Below are positions 1 through 5,127 of a DNA stretch of 5,127 nt, in pieces (within the stretch, counting starts at the first letter, position 1; every line of letters starts with the position of its first letter). This stretch comes from an uncultured Bacteroidales bacterium (GTDB taxonomy: Bacteria > Bacteroidota > Bacteroidia > Bacteroidales > WCHB1-69): the NCBI GenBank assembly GCA_937892025.1, contig CALAVA010000294.1, positions 1 through 5,127 of the forward strand, read 5' to 3'. The notes under the pieces were generated by a model. It saw only the letters and a program-made list of their open reading frames with translations. It made no database searches and was not told the DNA's origin. A program made the translations under genes and the position numbers.

Positions 1-635
1 CCTCCACTAATACCATTAGATTGGTTGGGTTGCTGAACGGAATGAGTAATATCTATAACCAATGGGCAATTGCAATCTTTCATCAATTGTACCGACCGAA
101 AATCTACCAACAAATCCTGATAGCCAAACATACTACCTCGCTCGGTTAACATCAAGCGATGATTGCCTGTTGAATATATCTTTTCAGCCACAAAACGCAT
201 GGCTTCAGGTGCGACAAATTGTCCTTTTTTTACATTAACAATTTTATTGGTTTGTGCAGCGGCTAATAAAATATCTGTTTGACGGCACAAAAAAGCAGGT
301 ATCTGCAATATATCTACAAAAGGAGCCACCATTTGAACATCTTCAGCCGAATGGACATCTGTCAAAACGGGAACAGACAATTGTTCTTTTACTTTGGCTA
401 TTGCCCGTAAAGCCTTTTCATCACCGATACCACTGAAAGAATGCAAACTTGAACGATTGGCTTTGCGATATGAGGCTTTAAAAATAAAAGGAATCGACAA
501 TTTTTGACAGATTTCTTTTAATGTTTTTGCTATATCTAAGGGCATATCCTCATTTTCAACCACACAAGGACCGGCTATCAAAAAAAAGTTTTCTGCATTA
601 TAAGATTCTCCGAACAACGATTTTAAATATTTCAT
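1..635 (-). CDS. kdsA: 3-deoxy-8-phosphooctulonate synthase (KDO-8-P synthase), 3' end cut by the window
   Basis: KdsA condenses phosphoenolpyruvate with arabinose 5-phosphate to KDO 8-phosphate in the cytoplasm, the committed step toward the KDO of the lipopolysaccharide core. The reading frame opens with ATG at 635 and stays open for 211 complete codons to the window edge. The N-terminal motif IAGPC (20-24) starts the TIM barrel. Further family motifs are FKAS (52-55), KANRSS (58-63), TDVH (92-95), LQIPAFLCRQTD (110-121), NVKKGQF (134-140), ERG (165-167) and DITHSVQ (195-201). By alignment from memory with the E. coli enzyme, K53, K58, R61, K136, R166 and H198 fall at the substrate and active-site positions. 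Cys24 sits where metal-dependent enzymes carry a metal-binding cysteine and E. coli has Asn. Family members are about 270-285 residues, so roughly the last 60 are outside the window. The start is preceded by an A-rich leader without a Shine-Dalgarno sequence. The gene lies behind a terminator and its own promoter element, so it is probably a separate unit from coaE. Confidence 0.96.
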   Translation of the reverse strand, partial: MKYLKSLFGESYNAENFFLIAGPCVVENEDMPLDIAKTLKEICQKLSIPFIFKASYRKANRSSLHSFSGIGDEKALRAIAKVKEQLSVPVLTDVHSAEDVQMVAPFVDILQIPAFLCRQTDILLAAAQTNKIVNVKKGQFVAPEAMRFVAEKIYSTGNHRLMLTERGSMFGYQDLLVDFRSVQLMKDCNCPLVIDITHSVQQPNQSNGISG

Positions 636-676
636 GCTTTAATTCTTTTTAGTACTATTTAAGACAACAAGTATCG

Positions 677-684
677 CAAAGGTA
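677..684 (-). promoter_or_regulatory. Candidate Bacteroidota -7 promoter element for kdsA
   Basis: Read on the minus strand the site is TACCTTTG, a full match to the TAnnTTTG -7 consensus recognised by the Bacteroidota primary sigma factor. It ends 41 bases before the kdsA ATG, which implies a leader of roughly 35 bases. I see no convincing -33 TTTG at the usual 19-21 base spacing. That region is the T-tract of the upstream terminator. The assignment rests on the -7 match, the position in the only sizeable gap before kdsA, and the parallel with the site before lolA. Confidence 0.55.
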
Positions 685-698
685 CAACTTTTCATAAT

Positions 699-725
699 AA
701 AAAAAATGGAATCAACTTCTCATTT
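699..725 (-). terminator. Weak intrinsic terminator after coaE
   Basis: On the minus strand, seven bases after the coaE stop, AAATG, a bulged A, and GAA pair with TTC and CATTT around a GTTGA loop, giving 8 base pairs. Five further T residues follow directly (703-699). The stem is short and AT-rich, so its free energy is modest, but the stem plus T-tract layout and the position right after the last gene of the unit fit a Rho-independent terminator. It probably ends the transcript carrying lolA, tamL and coaE. The T-tract lies only about 15 bases upstream of the kdsA -7 element. Confidence 0.5.
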
Positions 726-732
726 CAGATGG

Positions 733-1317
733 CTAATCATTATTTATTATCATCTCGTGTATAGTCAAAATTTGTGGCAAAACCATTGAGTTTTCAGCAT
801 TATCAATAATAAAACGCACCTTTGGAATATTGTTTCGAATAATTTGCTGATTGTCCAATCGGCGTTTTATTTCCACCTCTGAAATACCACTACGACATTT
901 CACTCGTTCCACACTTTCAGATTCAGGCGTGCTTACCACAATCATATCATCAAACCAATGTTCAAACCCACATTCAAAAACAATGGCAGATTCAAACAAA
1001 ATGTAAGGAGAATCCTGTTTTTTTTTCCAACGTTTAAAATCTTCTGCCACAAAAGGGTGAATAATATCGTTGAGTTGTTGCAACTTTTTTTTGTCAGAAA
1101 AAACCATTGCTGCTATCTGTGCTTTATCTAAATGTCCTGCTTCATCTGTTACCATTGTACCAAAAGTACGTAACACTTTTTGAAGGACAAGTGGATTGTT
1201 ATAAGCCTTTTTCGCCTCTTCATCACTATAATATACGGGAATGCCCAAATGCTCAAAGACATGACAAATGGTTGTCTTACCTGAGCCAATAATACCTGTT
1301 ATTCCGATTGTTTTCAT
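733..1317 (-). CDS. coaE: Dephospho-CoA kinase
   Basis: CoaE phosphorylates the 3'-hydroxyl of the ribose of dephospho-CoA with ATP, the last step of coenzyme A synthesis, in the cytoplasm. The product is 194 residues, normal for the family. It has a P-loop GIIGSGKT (8-15), the segment IPVYYSDEEAKKA (26-38) matching the (D)xD region after strand 2, IIHP (85-88), the strand and acidic stretch ILFESAIVFECGFE (106-119), the lid-type region ERVKCRSGIS (137-146) with RRLDNQQ (152-158), and the late FIIDNAENS (169-177) that matches the conserved I-D/N-N element. The FESAIVFE form is what I recall from Bacteroidota CoaE proteins. The first acidic residue of the common DxD is Tyr30 here while Asp32 is kept. 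The ATG lies 5 bases after the tamL stop, so it is presumably cotranscribed. The start context is TTAGG directly touching ATG, too close for a normal Shine-Dalgarno. Runs of nine A (1018-1026, Lys98-100) and eight A (1085-1092, Lys76-78) occur in the coding strand. Confidence 0.95.
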   Translation of the reverse strand: MKTIGITGIIGSGKTTICHVFEHLGIPVYYSDEEAKKAYNNPLVLQKVLRTFGTMVTDEAGHLDKAQIAAMVFSDKKKLQQLNDIIHPFVAEDFKRWKKKQDSPYILFESAIVFECGFEHWFDDMIVVSTPESESVERVKCRSGISEVEIKRRLDNQQIIRNNIPKVRFIIDNAENSMVLPQILTIHEMIINND

Positions 1318-1322
1318 CCTAA

Positions 1323-3791
1323 TTAAAATGGATACCCTATTCCTAATACAATTGCTCTGTCTGCTTTAAAATCCTTATAAGAATTCCATTTAAAATGTTG
1401 CCAAGCAGCAGTTCCATCTTTGGCAGGATTATGCAACTTAAGGGCATAATCTAAACGAATGACAAAGAAGGACAAATCCAAACGTAATCCCAAACCGACA
1501 TCACAAGCCAACTCCTTATAAAAACGATTAAAAGCAAATTCTCCGTTTGGATAATCGGTTTGTTGACGCAACAACCAAATATTACCGATATCGGTAAATA
1601 TAGCAGCATGCAACACTTTATAGATTTGGAAGCGATATTCCAAATTCAACTCCAATTTTACATCTCCAATAGATTCCATTGTCAAGATGGTTGTATTGGT
1701 ATCCACATATCCACCTGGCCCCAATGCCCGCAAACGCCAACCTCGCATTGAATTAGAACCGCCTAAATAGAACGCTTTTTCAAATGGCAAGGAAGTAGAA
1801 TTTAACAACGGCACCCCAATCCCCATAGCAAATCTAAAAACCATCGATTGTTTTTTCTTTTGGAATAAATAATGCACATAATCAGCATCAAAGGTTATAC
1901 CACAAGCAAAAGGAATATTCCAAATGGTGTATTGATTCAAGTCATTGACAATAGCTTTGTTGCCCAAGACATTCATAAAAGCATACATCAAGTTACCAAA
2001 CAAATCCACTCGTGCGTGTAAAAGATATTTGTTAGGATTTTGTATGGAAAATGAATAAACGGAGCCTAAAATAAAGTGGTCCTTGTATTTTTCAAGTGTA
2101 CGTCTTTTAAATTGATAACGTGCAAGCACCTCCTCAAAATCATCGTCTGTGTACATCTTGATTAGATTAAAGTCTAACAATGACAAAGAATTTTCCATAA
2201 CCACCATTCTATGTTTTTGCATTCTCATTCGCCAGCGATAGGTATAGGCAGTGTTCAACAAAAATCTATCGTATAGGTCTTGTCGCAGATAGTTTACTCC
2301 TATTTGAATGAGCGTTTTGGGGCGAAAAGTTTTAGGAATACGATTTTGAGGTATTGGGAACCAGAAATAAGGCACTTCCAAACCGACTGTTCCGCCGAGT
2401 TCAAAATTGTTATATTTAGCAGAATCTGCCCGCAGTTCATGGGTGTATTTTAAACCTATTGTCAATATCTCGCCACCTTTAAACAAATTTCTATTCGTCC
2501 ATGTCAAATTACCGCCAAAAGCAATACGTGAGCCATTGTCTTTGAGCAACAAATCGGCATCAAAACTTCGGCGTTTGCTTCGACTCAATTGAATACGACA
2601 ATCTAAATAACCAGTATCTGAAGTAAAATTTTCTTTGCTATAAGGCGTTTCTACATAGGACAATTTCACAAAGTCAAAGTTTTTCATATCCACATAATTG
2701 TCGTAGGTCAATTTAGAACGAATAGAAGAATATAGACTACCCGGCTGAAAATAGATAGGATAAACCAAAGCCCTTGAATAATAATCTTTTTTACCATTAT
2801 AATGAACAGTATATACAGATGTGTCCCTATTCTTTGACACATCATAATAATAAAACAATCTATCCTCTCCTTGTTTTTCCCAATCAGAAAAAACAATCAC
2901 GCTATCTATTTTGAACAAACGGTGTTTGCCAGCAACAATTGTCGTGTCATCAATCTGATATTTTGGGTCATCAATGACAATACAAACATGTAGGGTATTG
3001 TTGTTAAAATTGCTATCGACCTCAAAACGGACAAAATTTTGCGAAAAATAGAAATATCCTCTATTAAGCATTCTCTCTGACAAACGTTTTTGTTCTGTTT
3101 CTAAAGCAGTTGCGGAATAGATATCCCCCATACGGAAAGACCGTCTGTTGGTATCCGCATAGACCAATCTTGCGATATTGGTATCTTGAATGCGGTAGGA
3201 AACTCCATTTATCACATAAGGTTCACCTGCGGTAACATCATAATACACTTCGGCTCGCTTGTCTGCATATTTAACTTGTGAGTGTACAATAGCGTTAAAA
3301 TACCCATTGTTTGCCATCATCAACTGCAATTGTGCCTTAGAATAGGCTATTAAAGAAGTGTCCAACAAGACAGGCTCCTCCCCAAAATTATTTTGTATCC
3401 ATGTTCTAAAACGAGAAAATTGTTGTACATAATAATCGTGGGCTAATGTATCAAATAAAAATTCATATCTACCATATTTTGCTCGCACATTCATTTGCCG
3501 TTGCAAACGTAGAGAATCCACCTCTTTGGGTTGCATAGCCTGAAAAATGCTCACTTTTGTTAAAAATAATCCAAAAGTACGCTTATTGGTCTGCGGACGA
3601 ACAACATAAACCAAGTCATCGGCACATGCAACTTTTTTATCAACCGAAATTTTATTTTTGGATAATAGGTATTCTCCCTCCAATAGTTTTTTTTCGGGGA
3701 CACAAGCAAACAATGACAATCCTATTATTGCCAATGTAGCAAATTGCAAGAACTTGCATTTGCTATTCAACTTATGTCCATAGGCATACAT
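1323..3791 (-). CDS. tamL: Omp85/BamA-TamA family outer-membrane lipoprotein (TamL type)
   Basis: This is a predicted outer-membrane beta-barrel assembly protein of 822 residues. A basic start and a hydrophobic segment (about 14-29) lead to the lipobox LFAC with Cys30 as the lipidation site, followed by VPEKKLLEGEYLLSKNKI, the usual opening of Bacteroidota lipoprotein Omp85 proteins. POTRA-like regions follow: about 40-115 (poorly defined), 138-197 (with NNGYFNA), 218-277 (with NRGYFYF) and 290-380 (with FQPGSLYS, 348-355). The barrel covers about 400-822. Its key mark is GGSNSMRGWRLRALGPGG (677-694), where MRGW (682-685) is the Omp85 loop-6 (V/I)RG(F/Y) equivalent, then LELNLEYRF (713-721), FTDIGNIW (732-739) and a C-terminal aromatic IGYPF. 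In the family, TamA-type proteins insert outer-membrane proteins with TamB. No tamB is next to this gene here, so BamA-like or other roles remain possible, and the symbol is by class rather than proven orthology. The ATG abuts the lolA TAA, suggesting translational coupling. Confidence 0.88.
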   Translation of the reverse strand: MYAYGHKLNSKCKFLQFATLAIIGLSLFACVPEKKLLEGEYLLSKNKISVDKKVACADDLVYVVRPQTNKRTFGLFLTKVSIFQAMQPKEVDSLRLQRQMNVRAKYGRYEFLFDTLAHDYYVQQFSRFRTWIQNNFGEEPVLLDTSLIAYSKAQLQLMMANNGYFNAIVHSQVKYADKRAEVYYDVTAGEPYVINGVSYRIQDTNIARLVYADTNRRSFRMGDIYSATALETEQKRLSERMLNRGYFYFSQNFVRFEVDSNFNNNTLHVCIVIDDPKYQIDDTTIVAGKHRLFKIDSVIVFSDWEKQGEDRLFYYYDVSKNRDTSVYTVHYNGKKDYYSRALVYPIYFQPGSLYSSIRSKLTYDNYVDMKNFDFVKLSYVETPYSKENFTSDTGYLDCRIQLSRSKRRSFDADLLLKDNGSRIAFGGNLTWTNRNLFKGGEILTIGLKYTHELRADSAKYNNFELGGTVGLEVPYFWFPIPQNRIPKTFRPKTLIQIGVNYLRQDLYDRFLLNTAYTYRWRMRMQKHRMVVMENSLSLLDFNLIKMYTDDDFEEVLARYQFKRRTLEKYKDHFILGSVYSFSIQNPNKYLLHARVDLFGNLMYAFMNVLGNKAIVNDLNQYTIWNIPFACGITFDADYVHYLFQKKKQSMVFRFAMGIGVPLLNSTSLPFEKAFYLGGSNSMRGWRLRALGPGGYVDTNTTILTMESIGDVKLELNLEYRFQIYKVLHAAIFTDIGNIWLLRQQTDYPNGEFAFNRFYKELACDVGLGLRLDLSFFVIRLDYALKLHNPAKDGTAAWQHFKWNSYKDFKADRAIVLGIGYPF

Positions 3792-3794
3792 TTA
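3789..3794 (-). promoter_or_regulatory. TAAATG stop/start junction between lolA and tamL
   Basis: The lolA stop TAA (3794-3792) is followed with no gap by the tamL ATG (3791-3789). Upstream there is only a weak purine stretch (GAGA, ending at the stop codon). The geometry suggests that ribosomes finishing lolA reinitiate on tamL, which would tie the output of the two genes together. This coupling is inferred from spacing alone. Confidence 0.6.
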
Positions 3795-4448
3795 TCTCAA
3801 ATCAATTAACTCCACATTGGGATACAAAGCCGCATTAAAATCAAATTTACTATCATCTACACGTTGATTGACGAGAAAACTTTCCACAAAATAAGTATGA
3901 TTAGTGCCATCTTTTTCTGAAACTATCATTCTGTAAATTTGTTTTTTCTCTTTATTTATTATCAAACGGACTTTAGCAATGGCAGAAGAGTGTTTGGGTG
4001 TAAGGTCAATAATCTGTAGCATCACCCCTCGTTGCTGTTCTTCCCTTATCATCTTGATTGTATAATGCTGCTTGTAAGTATTCATCAAATGAAGTGGATT
4101 TAATTGTTCTTCGTCCGAAGAATCGTAATCGGTAACATTCACCTCCTTAGCATCGACAAGATATGTCCAAAGGGTTTCACCATTACAAAAAACTTTCAAA
4201 TTTTCCATATCCAAAATATATTTTTGTTGTTTAACAAGCAAAGTACCTTTATATTCGGATACAATCTTGTCGTTTTTTTGTGTTTGTAATAAAAATCCCA
4301 TCTTGACGGTTGAATAAGAAGCGAGCCTTTTCTGCACAGCGGTCAAAACGGCCTCTGCCTCTGTATCTACATATTTCTTTGTTTCTGATTGTGCTGACAC
4401 GATGAATGTCAAAAGACACAAATTGAGTGTTATTGCTAATCTTTTCAT
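3792..4448 (-). CDS. lolA: LolA-like periplasmic outer-membrane lipoprotein carrier
   Basis: The protein is predicted to carry lipoproteins across the periplasm from the inner-membrane LolCDE exporter to the outer membrane. It has 218 residues. I chose ATG at 4448 because it begins a classic signal peptide, MKRLAITLNLCLLTFIVSA, with likely cleavage after Ala19. The frame extends upstream to another ATG at 4478, which would add ten polar residues before the signal. The mature part has a LolA-like core: FLLQTQKND (52-60), KGTLLVKQQKYILDME (67-82), a hairpin with FCNGETLWTYL (87-97, Trp94), EVNVTDYD (102-109), and the closing FDFNAALYPNVELIDLR (202-218), whose IDLR ending is typical of the Bacteroidota LolA-like family. 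It lies between ftsK and tamL, which I believe is a recurring ftsK-lolA neighbourhood in Bacteroidales. Bacteroidota generally lack a recognisable LolB, so delivery at the outer membrane may differ from E. coli. Cys11 is inside the hydrophobic core and is not a lipobox cysteine. Confidence 0.9.
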   Translation of the reverse strand: MKRLAITLNLCLLTFIVSAQSETKKYVDTEAEAVLTAVQKRLASYSTVKMGFLLQTQKNDKIVSEYKGTLLVKQQKYILDMENLKVFCNGETLWTYLVDAKEVNVTDYDSSDEEQLNPLHLMNTYKQHYTIKMIREEQQRGVMLQIIDLTPKHSSAIAKVRLIINKEKKQIYRMIVSEKDGTNHTYFVESFLVNQRVDDSKFDFNAALYPNVELIDLR

Positions 4449-4494
4449 CCTACAATTTGTTTGTTTGTTAAAATACATAATGAAAGAATCGTTC

Positions 4495-4502
4495 CAAAGT
4501 TA
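4495..4502 (-). promoter_or_regulatory. Candidate -7 promoter element for the lolA-tamL-coaE unit
   Basis: Read on the minus strand the site is TAACTTTG, a full match to the Bacteroidota TAnnTTTG -7 consensus. It directly follows the ftsK stop codon, so any -33 element would lie inside the last ftsK codons, where I see only a weak GTGTTA at about the right distance. The element ends 46 bases before the preferred lolA ATG (4448), similar to the 41 bases between the kdsA element and its ATG. With this promoter the upstream in-frame ATG at 4478 would have a leader of only about 10 bases, which also favours 4448. Confidence 0.5.
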
Positions 4503-5127
4503 TCAAAGATTTAAGTTTTTTAACACTTCGTCCAAAGTGGCTTCATCTTTAATATAGACTTCTCTCACCTTGCTCCCGACAGAAGGTCCTACTATATTTT
4601 CTCGTTCCAACTGATCCATTATTCTTCCTGCCCGATTATAGCCCAATTTAAGTTTACGTTGCAAAAATGAGGTTGATCCTTGTTGATTTTGTACAACCAT
4701 ACGTGCGGCTTCAGCAAAACAGGGGTCAAACTCCCCATCATCAACCTCTTGTTGTTGTCCTCCACCATTTTCATCCAACACTTCTGGCAGATGAAAAGCA
4801 CCTGTATATCCTCGTTGCTCCCCAATAAATTCACATATTCGCTCCACTTCTGGCGTGTCCACCAAAGCACATTGCACTCTTGTGAGTTCATTGCCTGTTG
4901 ATATTAACATATCTCCTCTACCTATGAGATTTTGTGCTCCTGTAGAATCTAATATAGTACGCGAGTCTGCAGTAGAAGACACCCTAAATGCTATTCTGGC
5001 AGGGAAATTAGCCTTTATCACACCTGTAATGATATTCACAGATGGACGTTGTGTGGCAATTATTAAGTGTATGCCTATGGCTCTTGCCAATTGAGCCAAA
5101 CGGGCGATAGGTTGCTCCACTTCTCTG
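4503..5127 (-). CDS. ftsK: DNA translocase FtsK, C-terminal part (5' end cut by the window)
   Basis: FtsK is a septum-anchored hexameric ATPase that pumps double-stranded DNA during division and helps resolve chromosome dimers at dif with the Xer recombinases. Only the last 207 residues are visible; full proteins are usually about 800 residues or more. Counting from the first complete codon (5126), the end of the RecA-like motor is clear: ARLAQLARAIGIHLIIATQRPSV spans about 8-30, with ATQRPSV at 24-30, then FPARIAFRVSS (41-51), DSRTILD (54-60) and GRGDML (69-74). A polar Gly/Gln/Glu linker (about 119-130) leads to the winged-helix gamma domain (about 133-192), with STSFLQRKLKLGYNRAGRI (151-169), NIVGP (177-181) and SKVREVYI (185-192). 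In characterised FtsK proteins this domain reads the polar guide sequences (KOPS) and activates XerD. The frame continues through the window edge, so no start lies here; the GTG at 5120 is internal. The gene ends in TGA at 4505-4503. Confidence 0.97.
   Translation of the reverse strand, partial: REVEQPIARLAQLARAIGIHLIIATQRPSVNIITGVIKANFPARIAFRVSSTADSRTILDSTGAQNLIGRGDMLISTGNELTRVQCALVDTPEVERICEFIGEQRGYTGAFHLPEVLDENGGGQQQEVDDGEFDPCFAEAARMVVQNQQGSTSFLQRKLKLGYNRAGRIMDQLERENIVGPSVGSKVREVYIKDEATLDEVLKNLNL

Noticed and set aside
254..436. Plus-strand open frame of 60 codons opposite kdsA
   Set aside because: It lies wholly antisense to a well-supported gene, has no recognisable motif, and looks like a shadow frame. 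The same applies to the other short plus-strand frames across the window.
2708..2896. Minus-strand 62-codon frame with a hydrophobic translation inside tamL
   Set aside because: It is an alternative frame of the tamL coding sequence with no start signal or independent support. The hydrophobicity comes from AT-rich codons.
4456..4469. Tetranucleotide repeat (TTTG)3 before lolA as a possible phase-variation switch
   Set aside because: Three copies are too few for effective slipped-strand variation, and the run is expected in AT-rich intergenic DNA.
4449..4478. Longer LolA start at 4478, adding ten residues before the signal peptide
   Set aside because: The added residues are polar and would precede a complete signal peptide that starts at 4448. 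The leader from the candidate promoter would also be very short.
4619..4891. Minus-strand 90-codon frame inside ftsK
   Set aside because: The ftsK frame over the same stretch encodes clear motor and gamma-domain motifs, so this is an out-of-frame shadow.
1..5127. A novel defence, mobile or biosynthetic system
   Set aside because: All coding space is taken by recognisable core genes on one strand. I saw no inverted repeats of insertion sequences, no tRNA, no CRISPR-type repeats and no unassigned gene.

Overview
The window is an AT-rich chromosomal fragment from a member of the Bacteroidota, most likely Bacteroidales. The reasons are the gene families (a lipoprotein-type Omp85 protein, a LolA-like carrier ending in the IDLR signature, a Bacteroidota-style CoaE), the near absence of Shine-Dalgarno sequences, and two copies of the Bacteroidota-type -7 promoter element TAnnTTTG. 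All genes lie on the minus strand, so the window reads biologically from right to left.

From high to low coordinates: the C-terminal third or so of DNA translocase FtsK (4503-5127, cut by the right edge); a 54-base gap holding a candidate promoter; a periplasmic LolA-like lipoprotein carrier (3792-4448); a large Omp85/TamA-family outer-membrane lipoprotein, TamL type (1323-3791), whose ATG directly abuts the lolA stop codon; dephospho-CoA kinase CoaE (733-1317), starting 5 bases after the tamL stop; a weak hairpin plus T-tract terminator (699-725); a -7 promoter element (677-684); and kdsA, KDO-8-phosphate synthase (1-635, cut by the left edge). No stretch longer than 300 bases lacks a gene.

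lolA-tamL-coaE looks like one tightly packed transcription unit. It could start from its own promoter at the ftsK stop codon, by read-through from ftsK, or both. kdsA looks like a separate unit with its own promoter directly behind the terminator. The theme is cell-envelope biogenesis: LolA ferries lipoproteins to the outer membrane, the Omp85 protein is itself a predicted lipoprotein and so a plausible LolA client, and KdsA makes the KDO precursor of the lipopolysaccharide inner core. FtsK and CoaE are housekeeping genes (chromosome segregation and coenzyme A synthesis).

I see no mobile element, CRISPR array, RNA gene, defence locus or other accessory system. This is ordinary core genome. 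The points worth a second look are local: operon architecture, promoter/terminator packing, the metal class of KdsA, and an Omp85 lipoprotein without an adjacent tamB.
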